From: Arthrobacter sp. NIO-1057
GTDB lineage: Bacteria; Actinomycetota; Actinomycetes; Actinomycetales; Micrococcaceae
DNA length: 64,000 nucleotides
NCBI RefSeq assembly: GCF_900094805.1
Contig: NZ_FMAT01000006.1
Span: forward strand, 62,001 to 126,000
Reading direction: 5' to 3'
Made by a program: the position numbers and the translations under genes
Notes under the pieces: model-generated
Databases searched by the model: none
Seen by the model: the letters and a program-made list of their open reading frames with translations, nothing else
What the model was told of the DNA's origin: nothing
Part shown: piece by piece, positions 45,702 to 54,760 of the stretch
How positions within the stretch are numbered: position 1 is the stretch's first letter
How the letters are laid out: every line of letters starts with the position of its first letter

Positions 45702-46895
45702 GGCACGGTATTTGATGGTGTGCTCATCTAATACTGCGGAATCAGGGTCAAATCCGAGGCCTTCAGCATCAGGCAAAGGTAGTGTCCCTGCGGACGTCAT
45801 GAGGCCTTGATGTGGCGCATGCCAGGGATGAAGTTGCACATCCCAATTGAGGAATGGGATCTCAAGTTCTGGTCGTAAGTGTCCGTCGGGTAATTGAACC
45901 GGAGGATCCAAAGCAAGGATCTGGGCGCTAGCGAGTAGTGCTGGCCCATAGTAGAAGCAATGTGGAATGACGTGAGCATTTAGTCTTTTTCCTGCTTCAC
46001 GGACTTGCAACATGGCGCTGATGCCGCCGATTTTTCCAACACTTGGTTGCGCATACTCAATGACTCCTTGTTCCATGTCGTTGATGAGCCCTTGAACTCC
46101 CGAATGATTTTCTCCGCCCGAAACGTTACTGAATTCGGAGTTTAGCGCTAGCAATGAGTGCGAATCATCGGGTGGAAAGACCGGTTCTTCGATCCACAAA
46201 AGGTTCAATTCAGCTAGGTCGGCCAAGGCTGCTCTTGCCTGGGCTAAATCCCATTTGCAATTTACATCGACCATGAGGGGAAGATGTCCCGTTGTTTCTC
46301 TGGCTGCTGTGATTGCTGGTTTTGATGACTCGTGGAGTTTAAAGGCTTTAAAACCGGCGGTTTTAGCGCGGTCTAGATGGAAGGATACTTCGTTCGGATC
46401 CTCTGAGTAGTGAACCAGTGATGCGTAGGCGTTGATCTCGTGTCGTGCCTCGTCATTGATAAATTCGCGTAGGGTTTCCTTTGCTCTTTTGGCTGCGATA
46501 TCCCATAGGGCGATATCGATCGCTGACAGTGCATAGTGGACGGGCCCAGTACGCCCAAAGGCGTGAAAAGCGTAGTGCGCTGCTGGAAGGCATGTATCTA
46601 AATCGCAGGTGCGTCCTAAGAAGAATGGCCCAACGATTTCTTCTAGCGCCGCCCATGTTGCCGGATTAGTTTTATGTCCAAAGCCTTCACCCCATCCGAT
46701 CAGCCCTTGAGCGGTGGTGACTTTAACAATCAAGGATTCCATGTGGGTGAAAGTCTTAGATGATGCATTGAAAGTATCGATTGATTCCACATTGGAATCC
46801 CCTGCTTCTCTGCGTGCCGCACTAAAAGGAATCGATACTAGATAGAGTTCTATGGAGTTGATCGTGTCATCAATTCTGCTCTTGACCTGTGGCAA
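45675..46895 (-). CDS. Enolase-superfamily enzyme (mandelate racemase/muconate lactonizing type)
   Basis: Probable sugar-acid dehydratase or racemase. The 406-residue protein has an N-terminal capping domain and a C-terminal barrel. Metal ligands appear at Asp-210 (MVDVN), Glu-236 or 237 (WIEEPV) and Glu-262 (SGGENH), with a catalytic His-312 (VIPHCFYYG). The usual KxK base motif reads K-L-H (186-188), so the second lysine is replaced. It starts with TTG at 46893-46895 with AAAGGAAGA upstream. Divergent from the sugar ABC permeases, with the shared LacI-type operator between, so it probably belongs to the same pathway. Confidence 0.85.
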   Translation of the reverse strand: MPQVKSRIDDTINSIELYLVSIPFSAARREAGDSNVESIDTFNASSKTFTHMESLIVKVTTAQGLIGWGEGFGHKTNPATWAALEEIVGPFFLGRTCDLDTCLPAAHYAFHAFGRTGPVHYALSAIDIALWDIAAKRAKETLREFINDEARHEINAYASLVHYSEDPNEVSFHLDRAKTAGFKAFKLHESSKPAITAARETTGHLPLMVDVNCKWDLAQARAALADLAELNLLWIEEPVFPPDDSHSLLALNSEFSNVSGGENHSGVQGLINDMEQGVIEYAQPSVGKIGGISAMLQVREAGKRLNAHVIPHCFYYGPALLASAQILALDPPVQLPDGHLRPELEIPFLNWDVQLHPWHAPHQGLMTSAGTLPLPDAEGLGFDPDSAVLDEHTIKYRALGVQHLHQ

Positions 46896-47163
46896 CTGAA
46901 TCTTCCTTTGCGAAATTTATTGTTTGCTTTCTCGGCAATTTTTGAGTTTGAAGCTCGGGGTCTTTTTGAATTCCATGGCTTTGGATACTCATCTTGCCAA
47001 TGTGGTTGACCTCACGTTGCTCTTAGTTTAGCGTTGTGGAATAGAGATTGGAAAGCGCATTCCAAAGCATGTTGACGAAACAGTTTTGAAGCAAGGAGTC
47101 AGTCATGTCGGTCCCGATTCGCAAGGGGCACCCTAGCGTTCTGATGAAAGGAGATGATGGCCA
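46896..47163. other. Divergent control region between enolase-type gene and ABC permeases
   Basis: A 268-bp gap holding the regulatory palindrome at 47048-47065 and the ribosome-binding site for the first permease (AAAGGAGATG, 47149-47158). A weak leftward -10 candidate (TAAACT, complement of 47025-47030) would place the palindrome over the -35 region of the enolase-type gene. No gene is visible. Confidence 0.5.
47048..47065. promoter_or_regulatory. LacI-type operator, regulon site 1
   Basis: TTGGAAAGCGCATTCCAA, a near-perfect palindrome. Its core GGAAAGCGCATTCC is the exact reverse complement of the core at 58124-58137, next to the LacI gene at 58226. It lies between the enolase-type gene and the permease operon and could control both. 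Confidence 0.82.
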
Positions 47164-48090
47164 GTGAGTGCCATTGCCGAGTTGCAAAGCCTGAGTAAGA
47201 CTAAAGGTCGAAAGGCTCCTGCAAAAGACAACAAAGCCGCTCATATCTTCTTGATCCCGTGGACGATTGGGCTCTTCCTGGTCACCCTTGGCCCAATGGC
47301 CATGTCGCTGTACCTCGCCTTCACGGACTACAACTTGTTGCAGTCACCGGAGTTCACGGGGTTCGCCAACATTGAACGGATGTTGGATGATCAGCGACTC
47401 CATAATTCGTTGCGCGTGACTTTCACCTACGTATTGGTTGGAGTTCCGCTGCAACTGGCTGTTGCCCTGGGTGTTGCCATCTTGCTAGACCGGGGAATGC
47501 GTGGATTGTCCTTCTATCGATCCGTGTTTTACCTGCCATCCATGCTTGGTTCTTCAGTAGCGATCGCGGTGCTCTGGAAGCAGATTTTCGGTACCACCGG
47601 TCTGGTCAACCAGATGCTGGAAATCATAGGTATTCAAGGCATTGGCTGGATCTCGGATCCGAATACGTCGCTCGGAAGCCTGATTCTGCTCAACGTTTGG
47701 ACCTTTGGATCACCGATGGTGATTTTCTTGGCCGGCCTACGCCAAGTACCAGCAATGTATTACGAAGCTGCATCCATTGATGGTGCCTCCAAATGGCGCC
47801 AATTCCGCAGCATCACGCTTCCAATGATTAGCCCGATTATCTTCTTCAATCTCGTTTTGCAGATCATTGGGGCTTTCCAGAACTTCACCCAAGCATTCAT
47901 TGTTTCCAACGGCTCGGGTGGGCCAGCTGACTCTACGATGTTCTTCACTCTGTACCTGTATCAGCAAGGCTTCAAACAATTCGACATGGGATACGCCTCG
48001 GCCATGGCCTGGCTTTTGGTCCTGATAGTTGGCGCATTCACCGCCGTGAACTTCTTCGTTTCAAAGTATTGGGTGTTCTACGATGACTAA
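47164..48090 (+). CDS. Sugar ABC transporter permease 1 (MalF/UgpA type)
   Basis: Inner-membrane subunit of a CUT1-type sugar importer. The 308-residue protein has six membrane helices and the ATPase-contacting EAA loop YYEAASIDGASKWRQFRSIT. It starts with GTG at 47164. It overlaps the second permease by 8 bp. The matching lipoprotein is probably the one at 59419. No ATPase gene is present in the window. Confidence 0.93.
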   Translation: MSAIAELQSLSKTKGRKAPAKDNKAAHIFLIPWTIGLFLVTLGPMAMSLYLAFTDYNLLQSPEFTGFANIERMLDDQRLHNSLRVTFTYVLVGVPLQLAVALGVAILLDRGMRGLSFYRSVFYLPSMLGSSVAIAVLWKQIFGTTGLVNQMLEIIGIQGIGWISDPNTSLGSLILLNVWTFGSPMVIFLAGLRQVPAMYYEAASIDGASKWRQFRSITLPMISPIIFFNLVLQIIGAFQNFTQAFIVSNGSGGPADSTMFFTLYLYQQGFKQFDMGYASAMAWLLVLIVGAFTAVNFFVSKYWVFYDD

Positions 48091-49063
48091 TCAAACTTCG
48101 CTACCGCAGTCTGAAGATCTTGATCAGACAAACCATGATCATGCTCTCGATGAAGAGAAGATGCTAGGCCAGAAACCACCGGTCGGTGGAACTGACGCTA
48201 GTGGACGTAAGGTCAAGGGCTACCGACCAAAAATACGGACACCATTTAGATCAGTCATCAAACACACATTGCTCATCCTCGCAGCAGGCGTGATGATCTA
48301 CCCGCTGTTGTGGATGGTAGCCAGCTCCTTCCGGCCCAATGACCTGATCTTCAGAGAAGCTGGGCTGGTCATCTCGCAGGTGGATTGGACTAACTACCCC
48401 AACGGATGGGACGCACTATCCGAACCGTTCAGCAAGTACCTACTGAACTCCGCCATCTTGGTCCTTGGTTGCATCCTCGGAAATCTGGTCTCGTGCTCCA
48501 TGGCGGCCTACGCCTTCGCTCGACTGGACTTCAAGTTCAAGAAGATCATGTTCGTGCTGATGCTCATGACCATCATGCTCCCCATTCACGTGATCATCGT
48601 TCCTCAGTACGTGATGTTCTCGCAGATCGGGTGGGTTAACACGTTCTGGCCGATTATTGTCCCGAAGTTATTGGCTACGGACGGGTTCTTCATCTTCCTG
48701 ATGATCCAGTTCATCCGCGGTATTCCTAAGGACATGGACGAAGCCGCACGCATCGATGGTGCCGGACACCCGCGCATCTTCTTGCAGGTGATCTTGCCGT
48801 TGATGGTTCCAGCGTTGGCCACGACAGCGATCTTCACTTTCATCTGGACCTGGAGTGACTTCTTCACCTCACTGATCTACCTGACGAATCCAAGTAATTA
48901 CACCGTGCAGGTGGCCCTGAATGCCTTCATCGACTCCACCGGCGAATCAAACTGGGGAGCACTGTTCGCGATGTCGATCGTTACCCTCATTCCGGTCTTC
49001 CTGGCCTTCTTGTTCGGACAGAAATACCTGGTCAAGGGAATCGCCACAACAGGTATCAAATAA
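48083..49063 (+). CDS. Sugar ABC transporter permease 2 (MalG/UgpE type)
   Basis: Second CUT1 permease. At 326 residues it has a long polar N-terminus of about 60 residues, then six membrane helices and the EAA loop MDEAARIDGAGHPRIFLQVI. The C-terminus FLFGQKYLVKGIATTGIK is typical of MalG-like subunits. It follows permease 1 with 8 bp overlap. A hairpin separates it from the oxidoreductase gene. Confidence 0.93.
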   Translation: MTNQTSLPQSEDLDQTNHDHALDEEKMLGQKPPVGGTDASGRKVKGYRPKIRTPFRSVIKHTLLILAAGVMIYPLLWMVASSFRPNDLIFREAGLVISQVDWTNYPNGWDALSEPFSKYLLNSAILVLGCILGNLVSCSMAAYAFARLDFKFKKIMFVLMLMTIMLPIHVIIVPQYVMFSQIGWVNTFWPIIVPKLLATDGFFIFLMIQFIRGIPKDMDEAARIDGAGHPRIFLQVILPLMVPALATTAIFTFIWTWSDFFTSLIYLTNPSNYTVQVALNAFIDSTGESNWGALFAMSIVTLIPVFLAFLFGQKYLVKGIATTGIK

Positions 49064-49073
49064 CCAAGTGCTC

Positions 49074-49101
49074 ATGGCCCGGAACCTCAAATCCGGGCCA
49101 T
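49074..49101 (+). terminator. Intercistronic hairpin after permease 2
   Basis: ATGGCCCGGA (49074-49083) pairs perfectly with TCCGGGCCAT (49092-49101), 8-nt loop. No T-tract follows. It probably lowers or stabilises expression at the transport/metabolism boundary rather than stopping all transcription. Confidence 0.6.
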
Positions 49102-49157
49102 TGGCCTATCTGAAGCTCAAACCAGCACAGCGCAGCCTATAGCTAAGGAGAAAATCC

Positions 49158-50513
49158 ATGGAAACACCAACACGTACTCGGTACGTCTTGATCGGCGCCG
49201 GAAACCGATGCGAAATGTACATTACCTCTATGCTCGGGGACCACCGCAACGTCGCTGAATTAGTTGCCCTGGCAGACACAAATCCGGGTCGCATCGAGTA
49301 TTACCAAGATGTGGTCGAACAAACCTTTGGAGAACAACTAGGATCCCTCGACCCGGAAGATCTAGAGTCTTTCATTCGCGAACAGTCTATTGACCGGGTG
49401 ATCATCACGACGCCGGACTATACTCATGCTTCACTGATCTGCACGTCCATGTATGCCGGTGCCGATGTCATTGTGGAAAAGCCGCTGACTATCGATGCTG
49501 AGAGCACCGCACAAATCGCACAGGCAGTGGCAGAAACCGGACGCGAAGTGATCGTAGCTTTTAACTATCGATATTCACCAAGAAACACGGCGCTGAAAAA
49601 AGCTATTGACGATGGGTTGATCGGTCAGGTGACATCCATTGATTTCAGCTGGATGCTCGATACCGTTCATGGCGCAGACTACTTCCGTCGCTGGCACCGT
49701 CAGAAAGAGAATTCCGGTGGGCTACTCATTCACAAATCGAGTCATCACTTTGATCTGGTCAACTGGTGGCTTGATGACTCACCCGCGAGTGTATTCGCCG
49801 CTGGAGGTTTGAAATTCTATGGCCCCGAAAATGCTGCGTCCAGAGGCCTGACAGCCCATGAACGAGGCACCCACGAATTCAGCGATCAGGAACCCTTTGA
49901 CCTGGACCTACGTAGCGATGAACGTCTAGAAAAACTGTACTTAGCCAATGAACATTTTGACGGCTATCGACGGGACCAAGGCGTCTTCAATGGAGAAATC
50001 TCGATTGAAGATAACCTGAGCCTGACAGTTCAATATGACAAGGGCCCCATCCTCTCCTATTCACTTAATGCGCACAGCCCGTGGGAGGGATACCGTGTAG
50101 CCATTAACGGAACTGAAGGCCGACTAGAACTTGATGTCGTGGAGAGGGCCGCAGTCCTACCAGCGGCAGGAGGCAGACCTGTTGACCCCTCATTTAGCGA
50201 TGACGGACAGAGCAGCAAGATCCGCTCAAAGGGTGAACGCTTGGTGGTACAACGCCACTGGCAAGAAGCTGAAGAAATCCAGATCATCAATTCTGATGGT
50301 TCACACGGTGGTGGCGATAAGCTCCTGCTGGAAGAACTCTTCGAAGGACGCCAATCGGACGCCTATTCACGGCAGGCCGGCTTCCTTGACGGAGTCCGAG
50401 CGATTGCCGTGGGAATCTGCGGCAACGAATCCTTGGAAACCGGAGCGCTAGTCGAGGTTGCTTCCGTTGGGCTGGGAGTCAGTTTGTCAGCAGTTGAACA
50501 AATGCAGGTGTAG
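49158..50513 (+). CDS. Gfo/Idh/MocA-family oxidoreductase A
   Basis: NAD(P)-dependent sugar dehydrogenase family. The 451-residue protein has the Rossmann motif YVLIGAGNRCEMY (residues about 9-21) and the EKPLT signature with the catalytic-region lysine (VIVEKPLTIDAES). A C-terminal GFO_IDH_MocA domain follows, with the SGGLLIHKSSHHFD motif. It is long for the family (usual 330-400). Downstream of the permeases and followed 8 bp later by an NAD-dependent epimerase. Confidence 0.88.
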   Translation: METPTRTRYVLIGAGNRCEMYITSMLGDHRNVAELVALADTNPGRIEYYQDVVEQTFGEQLGSLDPEDLESFIREQSIDRVIITTPDYTHASLICTSMYAGADVIVEKPLTIDAESTAQIAQAVAETGREVIVAFNYRYSPRNTALKKAIDDGLIGQVTSIDFSWMLDTVHGADYFRRWHRQKENSGGLLIHKSSHHFDLVNWWLDDSPASVFAAGGLKFYGPENAASRGLTAHERGTHEFSDQEPFDLDLRSDERLEKLYLANEHFDGYRRDQGVFNGEISIEDNLSLTVQYDKGPILSYSLNAHSPWEGYRVAINGTEGRLELDVVERAAVLPAAGGRPVDPSFSDDGQSSKIRSKGERLVVQRHWQEAEEIQIINSDGSHGGGDKLLLEELFEGRQSDAYSRQAGFLDGVRAIAVGICGNESLETGALVEVASVGLGVSLSAVEQMQV

Positions 50514-50521
50514 ACGAATTC

Positions 50522-51430
50522 ATGAGCGAAAAAGTTATTATCACCGGCGGTTCAGGGCGTTTGGGTCGTGCGGTCGTTGAAGGTTTTGCTGCTGCAGGGC
50601 ACCAAGTAATATGCCTGGACCGGGAGCTACCAAAAGAACCAGTAGCTGGGGTTGAATATCAAAGCATTGACTTGATGGATGCCGAAGCCACCCATGTAAC
50701 CTTCAAAGAGATTGGCCCTCAGGCGGTCGTTTCACTGGCAGCCATGGCAGTACCTTTTATGGCACCGGAAGAAGTCCTTCTTCAAACTAACGCGACCATC
50801 GCGCACAATGTCACTTCTGCGGCTGTGGAGTCGGGAGCGACGCGCGTGGTTCTGGCTTCTAGCCCATCCATCATGGGCTATGGATCCCCAGGGGGTTGGG
50901 TGCCGGAAAAGCTGCCACTGGACGAAAATGAAACACCACGTCCGTGGCACGCCTATGGTTTGTCCAAGTATGTCGCTGAACAGATTGCGGCCATGTTTGC
51001 AACCAAGATGGGGCCCCAGAGTCCAGTGAAGTTCGCTTCTTTTCGTCCCTGCTATGTCATTGCTGAAGAAGAATGGAACGGTGCACCGACCCAACAGGGC
51101 CACACGGTGGCAGAACGATTGCAGGATCCGAAGCTCTCGGCTCCTGCACTGTTCAACTATGTAGATGCTCGCGACGTCGCAGACTTCCTGCTGCTGTTAC
51201 TCGAGAGATTTGACCGGGCTGAGAACGGTGCAGTGTTCTTTGTAGGAGCTAAGGATGCCATGGCCACCCGTCCACTCTCGGAGATCATCCCAGAGATCTA
51301 TCCGGAACTCGCATCCCTGGCAACTGGCCTGACCGGCGATAGCCCGGCCTTCAGCATCGAAAAGGCCCGCGAAGTGATCGGCTGGGAACCTAAGCGCAGC
51401 TGGAGATCCGAGCTTAACGCCAAGGTCTAA
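50522..51430 (+). CDS. NAD-dependent epimerase/dehydratase (extended SDR)
   Basis: A 302-residue extended short-chain dehydrogenase. The N-terminal motif IITGGSGRLGRAVVEGF (GxxGxxG) binds NAD and YGLSK gives the catalytic Tyr/Lys, with a preceding Ser pair in LASSPSIMGYG. Family members epimerise, dehydrate or oxidise sugars and sugar acids, uronate dehydrogenase among them. Last gene of the rightward operon; a 21-bp hairpin follows. Confidence 0.88.
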   Translation: MSEKVIITGGSGRLGRAVVEGFAAAGHQVICLDRELPKEPVAGVEYQSIDLMDAEATHVTFKEIGPQAVVSLAAMAVPFMAPEEVLLQTNATIAHNVTSAAVESGATRVVLASSPSIMGYGSPGGWVPEKLPLDENETPRPWHAYGLSKYVAEQIAAMFATKMGPQSPVKFASFRPCYVIAEEEWNGAPTQQGHTVAERLQDPKLSAPALFNYVDARDVADFLLLLLERFDRAENGAVFFVGAKDAMATRPLSEIIPEIYPELASLATGLTGDSPAFSIEKAREVIGWEPKRSWRSELNAKV

Positions 51431-51446
51431 AACGTTCGAACAAAGT

Positions 51447-51495
51447 AGACTGGTGGGTACCGAGAATTTGATTCTCGGTACCCACCAGTCTTTCC
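51447..51495. terminator. Strong bidirectional terminator between the two catabolic operons
   Basis: A perfect 21-bp stem (51447-51467 with 51471-51491; core GGTGGGTACCGAGAAT) and a 3-nt loop, followed by TTTCC on the plus side. It separates the converging rightward and leftward operons of the locus. Confidence 0.92.
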
Positions 51496-51503
51496 ATGCG
51501 CGC

Positions 51504-52598
51504 TTATCGCTGTAGCACTTGGGGCCTAGGCAATCCGTTGACCATGGTGGTTGGCCACTGGGGATCCACACTAAGCACTTCGATGGCACCAGATTCAGTG
51601 AACAACATGGTGTCCTCAACCTTAAAAGTGTGGCCGTCGCGTTGTGCACTTGGGTTGAATGCGAAAGCCTGATTTGTTTGGAAACGGTCTGTTACTCCCG
51701 GAGCTAACCGTGGATCGCGGCCGTTGAATCCGGCAATTCCGCCCTGATGATGTCGCGTCCACTCCAATTCGTCAAAGCCATGGGCTGGATAGGCCTGCTG
51801 GATGATAGGCAGCAGTTCGCCGAGCGCTTTGCCTTCTGAAATACCCGAAATAATGTCTGCCTCGACGCCGAGAATGTCAGCTTCGCCGGCAAGCTCTTCT
51901 TTGGTAGCAGGCTCAAAGCGGACCCAGCGCGTGAGGTTGGCAATCAACCCATGCCTTCTGACGCACAATACGGCCATGGCTTTGCGTCCCAATGGTGCCT
52001 GAGTCGGCAGAGGGTGTCGATAATCGGTACGAGTGGAACCGCTAACTAGGGCTACCAGGACTTCTCCACCTTGTGCGATGGCGCCTGCAGATAGTTTGGC
52101 TGCGATAGCGAATTCGGTGTCATCGCTGGAAGCTTCGGAAAGCACCTTGGTCATCACCGAAGCAGTGTCCTGGCACAACTGACGGTAGCGGTCCACTTCG
52201 CTCGCCGTTAGCGCCGTGCGCATAGTACGAAGCTCCGAGTCGATCTCGGACTCTGCAAGAATCTTCCAGTCTGCAGCCTCTGGGAACCAAGCACTAACAT
52301 CATCTAGTGACTCGTACCAGTTGGTGACATGAAGGTTCACGGAGCCGAGCTCATGGAGCTCTTCGTCTTGCAGGCGCTGTGCTTCACTGATTGAAGTAGC
52401 AAGTTCGCAGCCCCTAGCGTGAACTAAAGCCCGGAGCACAGCAGGAGCTGCAAGCGAAACGTGTGTACGTGCACCGTCGAGGAGCCAGGCTAGCGATGCG
52501 GGGGTGGAGAGCAATACAGCTTGCGCTCCCTGCTTTTGAATAGTATCCGTGAGCAGCGCGTGCTTTTTTGTGTATTCACTTGTTATCGCCGCGGGCAT
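51504..52598 (-). CDS. M24 (pita-bread fold) protein with degenerate metal site
   Basis: A 364-residue protein with an N-terminal creatinase-like domain (about 1-125) and a C-terminal M24 domain. In metallo-peptidases of this fold five residues (D, D, H, E, E) bind metals. Here the first two positions read Val/Cys and Asn-221 (in HGLIANLTRWV, where SDITR is usual). His-283/284 is kept (RHHQGG), the first Glu becomes Asn-315 (FNPSA), and Glu-328 is kept (VEDT). It is thus unlikely to be an ordinary Xaa-Pro peptidase; creatinase, which is metal-free, is the nearest functional analogue. It overlaps the upstream gene by 16 bp and ends the leftward operon. Confidence 0.8.
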   Translation of the reverse strand: MPAAITSEYTKKHALLTDTIQKQGAQAVLLSTPASLAWLLDGARTHVSLAAPAVLRALVHARGCELATSISEAQRLQDEELHELGSVNLHVTNWYESLDDVSAWFPEAADWKILAESEIDSELRTMRTALTASEVDRYRQLCQDTASVMTKVLSEASSDDTEFAIAAKLSAGAIAQGGEVLVALVSGSTRTDYRHPLPTQAPLGRKAMAVLCVRRHGLIANLTRWVRFEPATKEELAGEADILGVEADIISGISEGKALGELLPIIQQAYPAHGFDELEWTRHHQGGIAGFNGRDPRLAPGVTDRFQTNQAFAFNPSAQRDGHTFKVEDTMLFTESGAIEVLSVDPQWPTTMVNGLPRPQVLQR

Positions 52599-54730
52599 GT
52601 TCCATCCTCCTGATTCTCTGCACCGAATTCATGGGCCAGTGCTGAGACTGTTGAAGTGTCCAATCGACCATCAGCCACCAAAACGCGCAGATGGCGAGTC
52701 AACGAGGTACCGGGTTCTACTATGACCGGGGTATCCCAGGCCAATGAACTGCCAACACCGGGATAACCAGAGCTACGGACAAACCAAGGATCGTCCTCGT
52801 CGTTACAAAAAATGAGCGTCGCCTGACCATGTCCTGTTCCGCGCTGTGAGAGAGCCACAGCCTCTGAGGAGAAGTCAGCACTGAAGGCCAACCATGGGCT
52901 CAAAGAGCCATGGACCTGTTCCTCGCCTACTAACGAGTCGGTAAATATCTCTGGATTACTGTTTCGAGGCAGTCGCCAAAAGAATCCGCCATAACCGCCA
53001 TTGGGCCGTCCATTAGATCCTGGTGAACCGAGAGATACGGACTCCTCTCGGGCCGAAAGACTGAACGTGAAATCCATGATCCAACCGGTTGTGCCGGTGA
53101 CTTGGTGGGTGAAAGGACGGAAATCTACTGCGCGTTGTTCGTCCAACACTACGTGTTGCTGATGGCTGACCCACTCTAGGTGGGAATTGACCGAACGCCC
53201 GTTGGCAGCAAAAGAATTTGCAAGAGTGCGGATATGTCCATGATCTTCGCGCCATACGTAACGTGAGTCCGCACGGGTATAAGTTCGACCGCCCCAGAAG
53301 TTATTTCCATTGACGTCTTGGATTGCTACCCCAACGCCAAGATGCCAGGTGTGATCCAAAGGTTGCTGGTCACTGATGCGCACACCGCCTAGGGTCGTGA
53401 GTTCATCAAGAAATGGCCGTGGCGAGTTTGTGACGGCAATATCCTCACCGGTGCGGAGCCTGGCGACGACCTGTTTCTGCCCGGTAGTGGGATGCTCAAG
53501 AGTGAATTTACCGCTAGAGTCCGGCTCAGCGGCCCAAGGGGCTCCAAGTGAGGAGAAGTTCGACTGCGCGGCCACAGACCTATCAATGAAATGCTCAATA
53601 TCCGGGATGACAGGATGGAATTGATCTCCATCATCGGTGGGGATCACATATTCTTCAGGGATGTCAGTTGGTTCTGGACCAATTCGTATTTGTTCCAGAA
53701 CGCGCATGAAGGCCCCGGCAGATTCCAGTGAGCTTAGTAGTTCAGTGGCTACCCCGGCACGGACGTCGACAAGATTCTCCAACAGATTCACCCGATCAAA
53801 AACCTGGGAAGTAACGGAGCGGCCTAAGTCCGGATTGGGCTTGATGATCAATTCGTCGCGAGTGTAGTACAAGACGGCTGAACCTTCAGTTCCATAGATG
53901 GTGATCCAAGGGTCCTGCTGTTCCTTCGCGCAGACAGTCAGGGCTGCGGTAACCGGGATGCCGGAAGTTGTTTGTAGTTTCACTACCGAAGTATCGTCGG
54001 CTTCGATTTGGTGTGCATGATACAAATCTGTGGCTACCGAAATGACGTCACTGGAGCGTTGCGCCCCGGCAATCCTTAGGGCACTGGCCACGGCGTGAGC
54101 TAGCGGGTTTGTCACCACACCGTCAGCGATTTCAATACCATTCAGTTGTCGGTGACCGGCCCAAGGTGAGCGGTTGTAATAGCCCGTGGTGCGTAGCCAA
54201 TTTCCGCTGGCCCCGACCGCACGCAGGGCGCCAATAGGCGAATTCTCGGATCCGGATTCAAAGAATTCAGCCACTGCTTTCAGTGCTAAAGAACCCAGTG
54301 CCTGGAACCCTACCTGTACATTGACACCAGCTGCCTGCGCGGCACTCAGCAGTGTTTCGTACTGCTCTAAAGTAGCGGTGGGAGGCTTTTCCAAATACAG
54401 GTCAGCACCGGTGGCTAAGGCTTTCAGGGCTAAGTCTGCGTGAGTATTAATGGGGGTCGAAATGATGATGATGTCCGGCTTCAACCCCGAATCAATAAAC
54501 TCGGCGAGGCTACTGAAGATTCGAGTATTTTCACCGCGAATGGCGCTGCCCGGATCATTCGGATCAATTCCAGCAAGGAAACTGATCTTTTCCTCACCTA
54601 CTAGACGTTGAATATTTATCAGATGCTGGCGTCCAAAACCATTAAGACCGACCAGCACCACCGCTGGCGCTGATGACGGTGAAGCGGAATTATCGTCTTT
54701 GGCAGCCGCTGCGGTGGTTTGCTGGTTCAT
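52583..54730 (-). CDS. Gfo/Idh/MocA oxidoreductase fused to DUF6807 (PmoA-like) domain
   Basis: A 715-residue two-part protein. The N-terminal half (about 20-400) is a Gfo/Idh/MocA dehydrogenase: VVLVGLNGFGRQHL binds NAD(P), and LYLEKPPTATLEQYE is the EKP signature. The C-terminal part (about 420-700) is a DUF6807 domain: RPFLDELTTLGG, DHTWHLGVGVAIQDV and NNFWGGRTY. DUF6807 proteins are often called PmoA, but this is unrelated to particulate methane monooxygenase as far as the sequence shows. The fusion suggests two consecutive steps on one sugar derivative. Same operon as the DUF993 and TIM-barrel genes. Confidence 0.85.
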   Translation of the reverse strand: MNQQTTAAAAKDDNSASPSSAPAVVLVGLNGFGRQHLINIQRLVGEEKISFLAGIDPNDPGSAIRGENTRIFSSLAEFIDSGLKPDIIIISTPINTHADLALKALATGADLYLEKPPTATLEQYETLLSAAQAAGVNVQVGFQALGSLALKAVAEFFESGSENSPIGALRAVGASGNWLRTTGYYNRSPWAGHRQLNGIEIADGVVTNPLAHAVASALRIAGAQRSSDVISVATDLYHAHQIEADDTSVVKLQTTSGIPVTAALTVCAKEQQDPWITIYGTEGSAVLYYTRDELIIKPNPDLGRSVTSQVFDRVNLLENLVDVRAGVATELLSSLESAGAFMRVLEQIRIGPEPTDIPEEYVIPTDDGDQFHPVIPDIEHFIDRSVAAQSNFSSLGAPWAAEPDSSGKFTLEHPTTGQKQVVARLRTGEDIAVTNSPRPFLDELTTLGGVRISDQQPLDHTWHLGVGVAIQDVNGNNFWGGRTYTRADSRYVWREDHGHIRTLANSFAANGRSVNSHLEWVSHQQHVVLDEQRAVDFRPFTHQVTGTTGWIMDFTFSLSAREESVSLGSPGSNGRPNGGYGGFFWRLPRNSNPEIFTDSLVGEEQVHGSLSPWLAFSADFSSEAVALSQRGTGHGQATLIFCNDEDDPWFVRSSGYPGVGSSLAWDTPVIVEPGTSLTRHLRVLVADGRLDTSTVSALAHEFGAENQEDGTCPRR

Positions 54731-54760
54731 GTTGTCCTTCTTGAAATTGTCGAAGTCAGA

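Noticed and set aside
52583-53450. Methane monooxygenase PmoA label for the C-terminal domain
   Set aside because: DUF6807 proteins are often labelled PmoA, but the domain is soluble and beta-rich and sits in a sugar operon; nothing suggests methane oxidation.
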